A stretch of DNA of 64,000 nt from Achromobacter sp. MYb9 (lineage in GTDB: Bacteria; Pseudomonadota; Gammaproteobacteria; Burkholderiales; Burkholderiaceae_B). The stretch covers positions 62,001 to 126,000 of the forward strand of contig NZ_PCOQ01000018.1 in NCBI RefSeq assembly GCF_002975275.1, given 5' to 3'. Made by a program: the position numbers and the translations under genes. Under the pieces are notes generated by a model. That model did not search any database. It saw only the letters and a list, made by a program, of their open reading frames with translations, and had not been told where the DNA came from. Below are positions 36,026 through 45,517 of the stretch, one piece after another; the stretch's first letter is position 1, and each line of letters starts with the position of its first letter.

Positions 36026-37143
36026 GCGGCCTCCGTGGCGCCATCCGCCTGCCGGCGCGATGCTTTGCGCGCCAGGCGTTTTTGGGCATATTGGTGATAC
36101 AGACCCGCCAGCCCGTTGGGGAAGGCCATCACGACGGCAATGAACAGGCCACCCATCAGGAACAGCCACAGCTGCGGGAATGCCTCGGAGAAATAGCTTT
36201 TGCCGAAGTTGACCAGCAGCGTGCCGTAGACCGCGCCCAGCAGGGACAGGCGGCCGCCAACCGCGGCGAAGATGACCATTTCAATGGAGGGCACGATACC
36301 CACGAAGGAGGGCGACATGAAACCGACCTGCAAGGTGAACATGGCCCCCCCGATGGCCGAGAACACGGCGGCCACGCAGAAGACAAAGACCTTGAAGCTG
36401 GCGACGTCATAGCCCGAGAAGCGCACCCGTTCTTCTTTGTCGCGCATGGCCATCAAGAGCTTGCCCAGCTTGGACGAGAGCAGGTAGCGGCCGAACAGGA
36501 TGCAGGCAAACAGCAGCACGCCATTGATGAAATACAGCACCAGCCGGGCGCTGTCGGTGCGGATATCCCAGCCCAGCAGCGTCTTCAGATCGGTGATGCC
36601 ATTGACGCCGCCCGTCCAGCCTTGCTGGCCGATGATGAGCACCGACAGAATCAGGGCCACGGCCTGCGTCACGATGGCGAAATAGGTGTCGCCCACGCGG
36701 CGCTTGAACATGGCCGCGCCCAGGATCAACGCCAGCAGGCAAGGCAGCACCGGTACCGCCATCAAGGTGAACCAGAAGCTTTTGAACGGCACCCAGAGCC
36801 AGGGAAGCGAGGTCAGTTGGTTCCAGTCCATGAAGTCGGGAATACCGGGCGTGGACTGAATTTTGGTGGCCTCCGGCGTCGAAGCTTCCAGCTTCAGGAA
36901 CATGGCCATGCAGTAACCGCCCAAGCCGAAAAACACCCCCTGGCCCAGGCTCAGGATGCCGCCATAGCCCCAGCACAGCACCAGGCCGAGCGCGACAAAG
37001 GCATAGGACAGGTATTTGCCAATGAGATTGAGCCGGAAGACGTCCAGGCCTAGCGGAAACACCACAAAGAGCAGCAGCGCCAGAATCACCAGCCCGGCCA
37101 GCCCTTCGCGCCCACCCACGACATTGCGAAAGAATTTCTGCAT
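36022..37143 (-). CDS. urtC: Urea/short-chain-amide ABC transporter permease UrtC
   Basis: 373 residues, with about ten hydrophobic segments. It contains the LivM/UrtC string LCWGYGGILSLGQGVFFGLGGYCMAM and the loop AVGGRLSLLGAVYGTLLV with the conserved GG-R-SLLG coupling motif. It forms the transmembrane dimer with UrtB. It starts 9 bp after urtB ends. Confidence 0.92.
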   Translation of the reverse strand: MQKFFRNVVGGREGLAGLVILALLLFVVFPLGLDVFRLNLIGKYLSYAFVALGLVLCWGYGGILSLGQGVFFGLGGYCMAMFLKLEASTPEATKIQSTPGIPDFMDWNQLTSLPWLWVPFKSFWFTLMAVPVLPCLLALILGAAMFKRRVGDTYFAIVTQAVALILSVLIIGQQGWTGGVNGITDLKTLLGWDIRTDSARLVLYFINGVLLFACILFGRYLLSSKLGKLLMAMRDKEERVRFSGYDVASFKVFVFCVAAVFSAIGGAMFTLQVGFMSPSFVGIVPSIEMVIFAAVGGRLSLLGAVYGTLLVNFGKSYFSEAFPQLWLFLMGGLFIAVVMAFPNGLAGLYHQYAQKRLARKASRRQADGATEAA

Positions 37144-37152
37144 GATGCGCCC

Positions 37153-38070
37153 CTACTTGCGTACCTTGATGCTGAACAGGCCTTGCGGGCGCAGCATCAG
37201 AATGATCACGATGGCCGACAGGGTCAGCACTTTTGCCATCGACCCCGTCATGAAGAACTCCGAGATCGATTGCGTCTGCGCAATGACGAAGGCCGACGCG
37301 ATGGTGCCGAACAGGCTGGCCGCGCCGCCAAACACCACCGTCAGGAAGGTGTCGACGATGTAGAGCGAGCCGCTGGTCGGGCCGGTGGAACCGATGGTCG
37401 TGAAGGCCGCGCCGGCAATACCGGCAATACCGCAACCCAGCGAGAACGTCACGCGGTCCACGCGCTTCGTATCGATGCCGACCGCGCCGCTCATGGCGCG
37501 GTTTTGCACCGTGGCGCGCACATGCAGGCCCCAGGTCGAGCGGAACAAGGCCAAGAGCAGCCCGCCGGTCAGCAGGATGCTGATGGACATGACGAACAGG
37601 CCATTGATGGGGATATCCACGCCGTCCAGCGGCTGCCAGGAACCCATCAGCCAGTCGGGCAGCGTGGGGCTGACTTCACGCGGGCCGAACAGCGAGCGCA
37701 GCGTTTGCTGCAACACCAGCGACAAGCCCCAGGTCGCCAGCAGCGTGTCCAGTGGCCGACGGTAGAGATGACGGATCATCAACCATTCGACCAGCCAACC
37801 CAGGCCGAAAGTCACGGCAAAGGCCAACAGGATGGCGATGAAGAAGTAGGCCGGCATCAAGCCGGGCGCGTACTGCTGGACCAGTTCGGAACAGAGATAG
37901 GTGCAATAGGCGCCCACCGCCAGGAACTCGCCATGGGCCATGTTGATGACGCCCATCTGGCCAAAGATGATCGCCAGGCCCAAGGCCATCAGCAACAGCA
38001 CGCTGAAGACCGATAAACCGTTGAAGCCCTGCATCAGCAGGATGGCCCCGAGTTCGGAAAAGGATTCCAT
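37153..38070 (-). CDS. urtB: Urea/short-chain-amide ABC transporter permease UrtB
   Basis: 305 residues with GGGAG before the ATG. It is a LivH/UrtB permease with about eight hydrophobic segments: the N-terminal LGLAIIFGQMGVINMAHGEFLAVGAY, typical of the class, and the late coupling loop VVFGGAASLFGTIASAFV. It is the second gene of the urt-fmd operon. Confidence 0.92.
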   Translation of the reverse strand: MESFSELGAILLMQGFNGLSVFSVLLLMALGLAIIFGQMGVINMAHGEFLAVGAYCTYLCSELVQQYAPGLMPAYFFIAILLAFAVTFGLGWLVEWLMIRHLYRRPLDTLLATWGLSLVLQQTLRSLFGPREVSPTLPDWLMGSWQPLDGVDIPINGLFVMSISILLTGGLLLALFRSTWGLHVRATVQNRAMSGAVGIDTKRVDRVTFSLGCGIAGIAGAAFTTIGSTGPTSGSLYIVDTFLTVVFGGAASLFGTIASAFVIAQTQSISEFFMTGSMAKVLTLSAIVIILMLRPQGLFSIKVRK

Positions 38071-38124
38071 GGATGGCTCCCGGCAGTGAAAAGGGCGCCG
38101 CGCGCGGCGCCCGGATCGAGGTGA

Positions 38125-39387
38125 TTACTGATAGCCCTTGGGGAAGGGATCGGGCTTGATCAGTTCCGGGGTTTCGAAGATCACGTCAACCTGGCCGTCC
38201 TTGCGAATCTGGCCGATGCGGGTCTTGCTCCACAGGTGGTGGTTGGGGTCGATCTTGACGTAGCCTTCGGGCGCTTCCTTGAATTCCAGGCCGGCCGAGG
38301 CGGCGACCACTTTGTCGACATCGAAGCTGCCGGCCTTTTCCACCGCCATCTTCCACAGCCAGGGGCCCAGGTAGGCTGCCTGGGTCACATCGCCGATCAC
38401 GGCGTTGGCGCCGTACTTGGCCTTGAAGGCTTCGACGAATTTCTTGTTGTTGGCGTTGTCCAGGCTCTGGAAGTACTTCATGCACGACCAGAAACCCTCG
38501 GCGTTTTCCCCGCCGATTCCCAGCAATTCGTCTTCGGTCACCGAGATGGTCAAGAGCTTTTGCTTGCCGCTGGTGACGCCAGCCGCCTTGAGCTGTTTGT
38601 AGAAAGACACATTGCTGCCGCCCACCACCACGGCGAACACAACATCGGGCTTTTTCAGTTTGATCTTGTTGATCAGCGAGCCGAATTGCGTGTGGCCCAG
38701 CGGGTAGTATTCCTCGCCGACCACTTCGCCCTTGAGCACGTTCTCGATATGCTTGCGGGCAATCTTGTTTGATGTGCGCGGCCAGATGTAGTCAGAGCCG
38801 ATCAGGTAGAACGAGCGCGCTTTCTTCTCGCGCGACAACCAGTCCAGGCTGGACAGAATCTGCTGCGTGGCCTCCTGGCCGGTATAGAAAACGTTCTTGG
38901 ATTGCTCCAGGCCTTCATAAAAGGTCGGGTAGTAGAGCAGGCCGTTTTCTTTCTCGAACACCGGCAAGACCGCCTTGCGCGAGGCCGAGGTCCAGCAGCC
39001 GAACACGGTGGCGACCTTGTCGCTGACCAGCAGCTTGCGGGCCTTTTCAGCAAAGGTCGGCCAGTCGGAAGCGCCGTCTTCCTGGATGATCTTGATCTTG
39101 CGGCCCAGAATGCCGCCCATGGCATTGATCTGCTCGATGGCCAGGCGCTCGGATTGAATCGACCCTGTTTCGCTGATGGCCATGGTGCCGGTCGCCGAGT
39201 GCAACTGGCCCACCGTGACTTCGGTGTCGGTAATGGCAAGGCCGGTGGTGTTGATGGCCGAGGTGGCCGGGGCAGCCGCGCGCGACAGCGCCGGTATGCC
39301 GAACAGCGGAAGGGAGGCAAAAGCCAGGGCCAGGCGCCGGCGCGAGGGCGATTCCGGGGCAGTATCAAAAGGGGTTTTGCCAGACAT
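38125..39387 (-). CDS. urtA: Urea/short-chain-amide ABC transporter substrate-binding protein UrtA/FmdD
   Basis: 420 residues with GAGGAG before the ATG. The N-terminal SRRRLALAFASLPLFGIPALSR is a signal peptide with a twin-arginine character, as many UrtA proteins have. The mature protein is a type I periplasmic binding fold with the family strings GQLHSATGTMAISE, WTSASRKAVLPVFEKENGLLYYPTFYEG and IGSDYIWPRTSN. It binds urea or short amides for import. It is the first gene of the operon, divergent from the NCS1-kinase gene; the shared promoter holds two TACGT dyads. Confidence 0.92.
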   Translation of the reverse strand: MSGKTPFDTAPESPSRRRLALAFASLPLFGIPALSRAAAPATSAINTTGLAITDTEVTVGQLHSATGTMAISETGSIQSERLAIEQINAMGGILGRKIKIIQEDGASDWPTFAEKARKLLVSDKVATVFGCWTSASRKAVLPVFEKENGLLYYPTFYEGLEQSKNVFYTGQEATQQILSSLDWLSREKKARSFYLIGSDYIWPRTSNKIARKHIENVLKGEVVGEEYYPLGHTQFGSLINKIKLKKPDVVFAVVVGGSNVSFYKQLKAAGVTSGKQKLLTISVTEDELLGIGGENAEGFWSCMKYFQSLDNANNKKFVEAFKAKYGANAVIGDVTQAAYLGPWLWKMAVEKAGSFDVDKVVAASAGLEFKEAPEGYVKIDPNHHLWSKTRIGQIRKDGQVDVIFETPELIKPDPFPKGYQ

Positions 39388-39491
39388 CGATGACTCCTCA
39401 ATGGATCACGACCAGGGAAACCGAGCATGCGCGGCACATGCCGCAGCCCGGAGGGTGAAGGCATACTAGGAGCCTATGACGCAGCGCAACA

Positions 39492-39507
39492 TACGTTGAT
39501 TGACGTA
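39492..39507. promoter_or_regulatory. Dyad TACGTTGATTGACGTA, putative operator copy 1
   Basis: Perfect 5-bp half-sites TACGT and ACGTA flank six bases. The second copy 52 bp away shares the extended form TACGTTnnnTGACGTA. It lies in the intergenic region between urtA and the sensor gene, 105 bp before urtA. It is a candidate site for the LuxR-type response regulator encoded at 42959. Confidence 0.55.
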
Positions 39508-39543
39508 GAGGCAGGCCTGCCCCCCGGGCGTTACAACGGCATC

Positions 39544-39559
39544 TACGTTCAATGACGTA
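39544..39559. promoter_or_regulatory. Dyad TACGTTCAATGACGTA, putative operator copy 2
   Basis: This copy has the same arms and the same flanking T and TG as copy 1 and differs only in the three central bases. It lies 23 bp before the sensor start codon. Center-to-center spacing to copy 1 is 52 bp, about five helical turns, so both could be bound on one face of the DNA. Confidence 0.55.
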
Positions 39560-39582
39560 TCCCCAACTCCTCGGAGCCTGAT

Positions 39583-42500
39583 TTGTCTGCCAGCGCGCCT
39601 CAACGCATCGTCAAGATCCGCCGCGACTACAACACCTGGGTCGCCAATGAGACGCTGGAAGACTATGCGCTGCGTTTCACGCCGGTGTCGTTTCGCAAAT
39701 GGTCGGAGTTCCGCGTCGCCAATACCGCCCTGGGCGCCGTGTCTTTCCTGGCGCTGGAAGCCATCGGCGGCGCGCTGGCGCTGAACTATGGCTTTATCAA
39801 TGCCTTCTGGGCCATCATCGCCGTGGCCCTGGTCACCTTTCTGACCGGCCTGCCGATTGCCTATTACGCGGCGCGCCATGGCCTGGACATGGACCTGCTG
39901 ACGCGAGGCGCGGGCTTTGGCTATATCGGCTCGACCATTACGTCGCTGATCTACGCCTCCTTTACCTTCATCTTTTTTGCGCTTGAGGCGGCCATCATGG
40001 CGCTGGCCATCGAGCTGGCCACCGGCTTGCCGCTGTCCATCGGCTATCTCTTGTGCGCCGTGGTCATCCTGCCCATGGTGGCTTACGGCATTACCTTCAT
40101 CAGCCGGTTGCAGGCATGGACGCAGCCGATATGGCTGGTGCTGCTGCTCTTGCCCTATGCCTTCATCGCCTTCCGGGATCCCGGGACCTTGCAGGAGTTT
40201 CTGCGGTTTCCGGGCTATGACGGCCGGGGCGGCAATTTCAATCTGCTGATGTTTGGCTCGGCGGTAGCGGTGGCCGCCTCGCTGGTGACGCAGATCGGCG
40301 AACAGGTCGACTTTCTGCGCTTTCTGCCCGAACGCACGGCAGCCAACCGCAGACGCTGGTGGCTCGCCCTTATCTGCGCGGGTCCGGGCTGGATTTTGCC
40401 GGGCGCGGCAAAGATTCTGGGCGGCGCCTTTCTGGCCTGGCTGGCCCTGTCCCTGGGAGCGCCCGCCGACAAAGCGGGGGACCCCACCCATATGTATCTG
40501 GCGGCCTATACCTATGTCATCAGCGATCCCGGCCTGGCACTGGCTCTGGTAACGGCCTTTGTGGTGGTCTCGCAGGTCAAGATCAATGTGACCAATGCTT
40601 ATGCCGGCTCGCTGGCCTGGTCCAACTTCTTTGCCCGCATCACGCACAGCCATCCGGGCCGGGTGGTGTGGCTGGTGTTCAACGTGCTGATCGCCGTGGT
40701 CCTGATGGAGATGGGCGTGTTTGGCGCGTTGGAGCACGTGCTGGCGGTGTTCTCGCACGTTGCGCTGGCATGGATCGGGGCGCTGGTGGCAGATCTGGTG
40801 ATCAACAAGCCGCTGGGTCTGTCGCCGAAGCGGATCGAGTTTCGTCGCGCCTATTTATATGACATCAACCCGGTCGGCGTGGGCAGCATGCTGATCGCCA
40901 TGACGCTGGGCCTGCTGGCCTTTGCCGGCGTGTTTCCGGGCACGGCGGGCGCGCTGGCGCAGGCGTTGTCGCCCTTTGTGGCCTTGCTGGCGGCTTTTGT
41001 CTGCGCGCCTGTCATCGCCTGGCGCACGCGCGGGCGCTACAACCTGGCGCGCACGCCGGTCGATGTCGCGGGTTCGGATCATGTCTGCGTGATCTGCGCC
41101 AACCGTTTCGAGCAGCCTGACATGGCGCATTGTCCGGCCTATAACGGTGCCATCTGTTCCTTGTGCTGCACGCTGGATGCCCGCTGCCAGGATCGCTGCA
41201 AACAGCAGGGACGTTTGAAGGATCAGGTGCAGGCGGTCTTGGGCTGGCTGTTGCCGGCGCGGGTCACACCGCTGCTGCATAGCCGCCTGGGCCACTACCT
41301 CTTGATCGTGGCGGGAATGGGCTCGCTGCTAGCCGGTATTCTGGGCTTGATCTACTACCAGGAATACGCCAGTCACATGCGGGCCGGCCTGGCCCCCACG
41401 GGTTTGCGGCCAACCTTCTTGAAGTTGTATGCCGCCTTGTTGCTGATCGGCGGCGTGGTGGCCTGGTGGCTGGTGCTGGCGCACGAAAGCCGACGCGTGG
41501 CGCAAGAGGAATCGGATCGTCAGACCCATTTGCTGCTGCGCGAAATCGAGGCGCACAAGCAGACCGACGCGCAGTTGCAACAGGCCAAGGAAGCGGCCGA
41601 AAGCGCCAACCTGGCCAAGAGCCGCTTCATGGGCGGCATGAGCCATGAGTTGCGCGCGCCCTTGAACAGCATTCTGGGTTACGCGCAGATTCTGCAGCGC
41701 GACCCGGGCCTGCCACCGGCGCGGCGTGAGGCCATCGATGTGATTCATCGCAGTGGCAAGCACTTGATCGGCCTGATCGATGGTTTGCTGGACATCGCGC
41801 GCATCGAGGCGGGCAGGCTAAGGTTGGAGAACAGCGAACTGCGCTTGCCGGCGTTTCTGGAGCAGATCGTGCAGATGTTCCGGCCGCAGAGCACCCTCAG
41901 AGGGCTGATCTTTCGCTATGAAGCGGCGGAACTGCCGTCCATCGTGCATATCGACGAAAAGCGGCTGCGGCAGATTCTGATCAACCTGCTGAGCAATGCG
42001 CTGAAGTTCACGTCGGAAGGACACGTGTCGATGCGCGTGAAGTCGGCGGCGGATATGGTGTTGTTCGAAGTAGAGGATAGCGGCCGAGGCATACCGGCCG
42101 AAGATCTGGAACGCATCTTTCTGCCCTTTGAACGCAGCTGGGCGGCGGTCGAGCAGGCCGATTCCGGCACGGGCCTGGGCCTGACCATCTGCCAAATGCT
42201 GACCGGCATCATGGGCGGCGAGTTGACGGTGCGCAGCGCCGTCGGCCGCGGCAGTGTGTTCACGCTCAAGTTGTTTTTGCCGGAGGTGCGCTCGCCGCGC
42301 CGCGATGCCCGACCGTCGGGGCTGGTGGTGGGCTATCGCGGCGAGCGGCTGCGGATCCTGACGGTGGATGACCAGCCTTCACAGCGACGCCTGGTGCGCG
42401 ACCTGCTGGAGCCGCTGGGCTTCGAGGTCCACGAGGCGCCGCATGGCGCCGCTTGCCTGGCCTGCGTGCATACGCTGCGGCCGGCCCTGATATTGATGGA

Positions 42501-42975
42501 CGTGTCCATGCCGGTCATGACGGGATGGGAAGTCCTGCGGTGCCTGCGTGATGAAGGCGTGGCCGTGCCCATCGTGATGCTGTCCGCCAATATCCTGGGG
42601 CTGGATCCGAAAGACCCGGCGCAAAGCGGGCATGACGCGTTCATTGCCAAGCCCGTGATGGTTGATGATTTGCTGAATCAACTCGGCAGTTTGCTCAAGC
42701 TGGACTGGCAGGTGGCGCAGGTGGAAGCGGCGCTGCCGGCGGGGGATCTGCATCGGGTGGCACTGGAGCGCGAGGATGCCGAGGCGCTGCTGGAACTGGG
42801 CGCCATGGGCTACATCAAGGGCATACAGGCCAAGCTGGAAGAAATACAGGGCCGCCGGGCCGAAGCACGCGAACTGACGATGCATCTGCGGGCGCTGGCG
42901 GGCGAGTTTCAACTGAGTGAATTCAATCAAGTGCTCAAACATCATGTACAGCGTCACCATGCCCACGCCCGATAA
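39583..42975 (+). CDS. NCS1 permease - histidine kinase - receiver fusion (transporter-type sensor kinase)
   Basis: 1130 residues. The start is a TTG with GGAG seven bases before it; the nearby ATG at 39552 is out of frame. Residues about 20-480 are an NCS1-family (cytosine/purine/allantoin-type) permease with 12 membrane segments. A cytoplasmic module at 500-540 has eight Cys (502, 505, 517, 525, 528, 529, 535, 539) and looks metal-binding. Two more membrane helices follow (about 572-592 and 612-632), then a histidine kinase with H688 in MSHELRAPLN, N801/N805, DSGRG at 832 and GTGLGL at 862. A receiver ends the protein with D973 in LMDVSMPVMTG. It probably senses urea, an amide or a related N-compound and drives the regulator just downstream, much as CbrA couples a transporter domain to a kinase. 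Confidence 0.9.
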   Translation: MSASAPQRIVKIRRDYNTWVANETLEDYALRFTPVSFRKWSEFRVANTALGAVSFLALEAIGGALALNYGFINAFWAIIAVALVTFLTGLPIAYYAARHGLDMDLLTRGAGFGYIGSTITSLIYASFTFIFFALEAAIMALAIELATGLPLSIGYLLCAVVILPMVAYGITFISRLQAWTQPIWLVLLLLPYAFIAFRDPGTLQEFLRFPGYDGRGGNFNLLMFGSAVAVAASLVTQIGEQVDFLRFLPERTAANRRRWWLALICAGPGWILPGAAKILGGAFLAWLALSLGAPADKAGDPTHMYLAAYTYVISDPGLALALVTAFVVVSQVKINVTNAYAGSLAWSNFFARITHSHPGRVVWLVFNVLIAVVLMEMGVFGALEHVLAVFSHVALAWIGALVADLVINKPLGLSPKRIEFRRAYLYDINPVGVGSMLIAMTLGLLAFAGVFPGTAGALAQALSPFVALLAAFVCAPVIAWRTRGRYNLARTPVDVAGSDHVCVICANRFEQPDMAHCPAYNGAICSLCCTLDARCQDRCKQQGRLKDQVQAVLGWLLPARVTPLLHSRLGHYLLIVAGMGSLLAGILGLIYYQEYASHMRAGLAPTGLRPTFLKLYAALLLIGGVVAWWLVLAHESRRVAQEESDRQTHLLLREIEAHKQTDAQLQQAKEAAESANLAKSRFMGGMSHELRAPLNSILGYAQILQRDPGLPPARREAIDVIHRSGKHLIGLIDGLLDIARIEAGRLRLENSELRLPAFLEQIVQMFRPQSTLRGLIFRYEAAELPSIVHIDEKRLRQILINLLSNALKFTSEGHVSMRVKSAADMVLFEVEDSGRGIPAEDLERIFLPFERSWAAVEQADSGTGLGLTICQMLTGIMGGELTVRSAVGRGSVFTLKLFLPEVRSPRRDARPSGLVVGYRGERLRILTVDDQPSQRRLVRDLLEPLGFEVHEAPHGAACLACVHTLRPALILMDVSMPVMTGWEVLRCLRDEGVAVPIVMLSANILGLDPKDPAQSGHDAFIAKPVMVDDLLNQLGSLLKLDWQVAQVEAALPAGDLHRVALEREDAEALLELGAMGYIKGIQAKLEEIQGRRAEARELTMHLRALAGEFQLSEFNQVLKHHVQRHHAHAR

Positions 42976-43852
42976 GAACCTCGTCATGCTGGTCGATGAT
43001 GCGCCGGACAATCTGAAAATGCTCTCCACCGCATTGGATGCAGCGGGTTATCAGGTGCTAGTGGCAACCGACGGCCAGTCGGCGATAGAACGGGTGGATT
43101 TCGTGGTGCCGGATATCGTGCTGCTGGATGCGGTGATGCCGGGGATGGATGGGTTCGAGACCTGCGCGCGCCTGAAAGCGCATCCGGCGGCGGGAGATGT
43201 TCCCGTGGTGTTCATGACGGGCCTGACCGAGCCCGAGCACGTGTTGAAGGGGTTTCGAGTGGGCGGCGTGGATTATGTGACCAAGCCGCTGGACCCGGAT
43301 GTGGTAGTGGCCAGGCTGCGAACGCATTTGCGCAATGCGCGCAGCCTGTCGGCGGCCTTTGATGCGATCGATGCGGCGGCGCGAGCCGTGGTGGCGCTGG
43401 ATGCGCGCGGACTGCCGATCTGGAAGACGGGCAAAGCGCGGATCTGGCTGGCAGCGTATTTTGGTTGCACGGAGGATGCGGCAGACCTGCCGGTGCCCTT
43501 GGCGGATTGGGTGGCAGTCAATCTGGCGGCCGGACCGGCGGCTGAACCCTTGGTAATTGTCAGTGCGCGAGGGCGTTTGACCCTGAGTCTGTCGGCATCA
43601 CGGCGTAGCGGCGAGACGTTGCTGCTGTTGCAGGAGAAGGCGCCGTTGGCGCCGGCCTACGGTCTGACGCCGCGTGAGGCCGATGTGCTGCGCTGGTTGG
43701 CCAAGGGGAAAACCAATCGGGATATCGCCGAGATTCTGGGCATGGCGTCACGAACGGTGAACAAGCATCTGGAACACATCTACGTCAAACTGGGCGTGGA
43801 AACGCGCGCGGCGGCGGCGGCGCTGGCGGTGCGGCACGGGGATGCCTTTTGA
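42959..43852 (+). CDS. LuxR/NarL-type response regulator
   Basis: 297 residues from ATG 42959, overlapping the sensor gene by 17 nt; an ATG at 42944 is also possible and no clear ribosome-binding site decides. The receiver (residues about 8-125) has the acidic pair DDAP and the phospho-acceptor Asp in VLLDAVMPGMDG. The middle ~100 residues are a short PAS-like linker. The C-terminal LuxR helix-turn-helix reads LTPREADVLRWLAKGKTNRDIA...ASRTVNKHLEHIYVKLGVETR. It is the likely partner of the fused kinase and regulator of the divergent urt-fmd operon. Confidence 0.9.
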   Translation: MPTPDKNLVMLVDDAPDNLKMLSTALDAAGYQVLVATDGQSAIERVDFVVPDIVLLDAVMPGMDGFETCARLKAHPAAGDVPVVFMTGLTEPEHVLKGFRVGGVDYVTKPLDPDVVVARLRTHLRNARSLSAAFDAIDAAARAVVALDARGLPIWKTGKARIWLAAYFGCTEDAADLPVPLADWVAVNLAAGPAAEPLVIVSARGRLTLSLSASRRSGETLLLLQEKAPLAPAYGLTPREADVLRWLAKGKTNRDIAEILGMASRTVNKHLEHIYVKLGVETRAAAAALAVRHGDAF

Positions 43853-43875
43853 AGCGCGCCGCGGGTCCTCTGGCG

Positions 43876-45228
43876 CTAACGTGCCAGTTTGTCGGCGGCC
43901 TCTTGCAGGCCGTCGAGGATGCAGTCGGCCACGTGCATGGGGAATCCAGCCGGCAGTAGCGCGCGGACGGTCTTCACGACCTCGGGCGTGCGCGCCACCA
44001 GGTCGTCAATGACATGCTCCACCCCCTTACCGTCGTGATTCACTACGCCATGCTCGGTGCCCACGGCAATCCAGTGCCGACGCAGGATGTCGCGCATGAC
44101 ACGGAGGGGGTTTTCCGAGCGCACGGCCATGGCCATCTTGGCGTCGTACGGAGACAGCTGATCCGCCCCCTTGCCGATGACGGGGTAAGCCGAAAGCACG
44201 TCGTACAGCGGGGTGAGTTCGTAGGTGCCGCCCTGGCGCAGGAAAATGCTGAAGTTCTTCGCGTGGCCATCCGTGGCACGCAGCATCCAGAAGAGGACCT
44301 GGGCCTGGAAGAACGTGCGACGGTCGCGGTCAGGAGCGCGCGACGTGGCCAACAGCTTCATGATTTGGCGCACACCCGGCCCGCCGTCGGACTCGTACTT
44401 CGAATGCGGCGGGGTTCCCGTCGCCTGGCACATGTCTTCCTGCGGCAGCCGGACGAGCCAGCGCTTGCCCTCTACGTTCTCCCACCACATTCGGTCGAAG
44501 CGCTCGACCGCCAGCACCTTCATGTCCTCAAACATCAGGGGCTCGGTGCGCGCCACCGGCATTTGGTAGGCGCGCAGGACTTCGGAGCACAGCCACTCGT
44601 TTTCGACTGAGTCGCTCCAGTCGAACTTCATGTTTGCGACCAGGCCCAGCGGCAGCTTGAAGATGTGAGTGGTCGGTGTCGCGCCATGCGGCCGGCACCA
44701 CCGCCCGTCGTACCAGAGCATGGCCGACTTTTCCTGTGCTCCGGCAATGGAGATGCGAAAGTCTTCATCCTCGGCGGCGTTGCGGCCCAGAGGGCCTGGC
44801 GCCAGGGTGTTGCGAAGCAGCTGGGCGATCTCGGCGTCGGTCATCGGAACCGCGTTCACCTCTTGAACGCCGTCCGGCGCCTCGGGGCCCGGCACCACCT
44901 GCAGCGCGCCGACGCAGTCCCGACCAACTTCAGCCAGCAGGGCGAACGAGTTGGTCGAGCCGGCCTGGTACCGACGTGCGACGCGCTCGCGGATTTCCTT
45001 GCTGTCCGGCAGCAGGTTTTCGAAGTAGGTGCGCACGGCTTCGCCACGGTGCGGGGGATTGCCCGGGGTGAAGGGGAGGGACAGCGACAGCGGGCGCCCC
45101 TGCTCGGAAGCCACCCAGGCGTCGGCATATTGCAGGACTTCTCCGACATGCGGTTGCACGCTCCAGGTACCGACGAATTCGCCGTTCATCCAGAGATTCA
45201 GGGTGCGGGTGTGTGAGCGTCGACCCAT
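43876..45228 (-). CDS. hipA: HipA-family serine/threonine kinase toxin
   Basis: 450 residues. The N-terminal HipA domain (LNLWMNGEFVGTW, then LPFTPGNPPHRGEAVRTYFENLLPDS) is followed by the kinase part: the nucleotide loop GAQEKSAML, THIFKLP, VERFDR, the catalytic RATDGHAKNFSIFL and metal-binding PLYDVLSAYP. All key motifs appear intact. HipA toxins phosphorylate cytosolic targets (glutamyl-tRNA synthetase in E. coli) and cause growth arrest/persistence, and HipB neutralises them. It lies 4 bp after hipB on the minus strand and converges on the response-regulator gene. Confidence 0.92.
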   Translation of the reverse strand: MGRRSHTRTLNLWMNGEFVGTWSVQPHVGEVLQYADAWVASEQGRPLSLSLPFTPGNPPHRGEAVRTYFENLLPDSKEIRERVARRYQAGSTNSFALLAEVGRDCVGALQVVPGPEAPDGVQEVNAVPMTDAEIAQLLRNTLAPGPLGRNAAEDEDFRISIAGAQEKSAMLWYDGRWCRPHGATPTTHIFKLPLGLVANMKFDWSDSVENEWLCSEVLRAYQMPVARTEPLMFEDMKVLAVERFDRMWWENVEGKRWLVRLPQEDMCQATGTPPHSKYESDGGPGVRQIMKLLATSRAPDRDRRTFFQAQVLFWMLRATDGHAKNFSIFLRQGGTYELTPLYDVLSAYPVIGKGADQLSPYDAKMAMAVRSENPLRVMRDILRRHWIAVGTEHGVVNHDGKGVEHVIDDLVARTPEVVKTVRALLPAGFPMHVADCILDGLQEAADKLAR

Positions 45229-45232
45229 GGGC

Positions 45233-45493
45233 TCACCAGCTTGGGCCAGCCGACGCCTTGGGCGACGGCGATTCGCTGGTCTTGCGCAGCACGAGCTCGA
45301 CGCCCAGGATGCTCAGAAGCTCCAGCAGGCGGTCGGCGCTGACCTTGTCGGCATGGCGCTCGAGATTAGACAAGGCCTGCTGGCTGACGCCCAGGCGCAT
45401 AGCCGTATCCGCTTGGGTCAGGCCGGACTGTTTGCGAAAACCCTGGAGCAGCGCTGGCAGCTGCTCCGCCGTGCGGACGGTGAAATCGGGCAT
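45233..45493 (-). CDS. hipB: HipB-like antitoxin/repressor
   Basis: 86 residues from ATG 45493, preceded by GTGAGG; an upstream in-frame start at 45553 would place the N-terminus across the operator. It has a Cro/CI-type helix-turn-helix: KQSGLTQADTAMRLGVSQQALSNLERHAD, then a helical dimer region. The C-terminal tail TSESPSPKASAGPSW is flexible and ends in Trp, like the tail of E. coli HipB. It should bind the inverted repeats upstream and repress its own operon with HipA. Confidence 0.9.
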   Translation of the reverse strand: MPDFTVRTAEQLPALLQGFRKQSGLTQADTAMRLGVSQQALSNLERHADKVSADRLLELLSILGVELVLRKTSESPSPKASAGPSW

Positions 45494-45517
45494 ACAGGCC
45501 TCACGTTGTTTTGCTGA

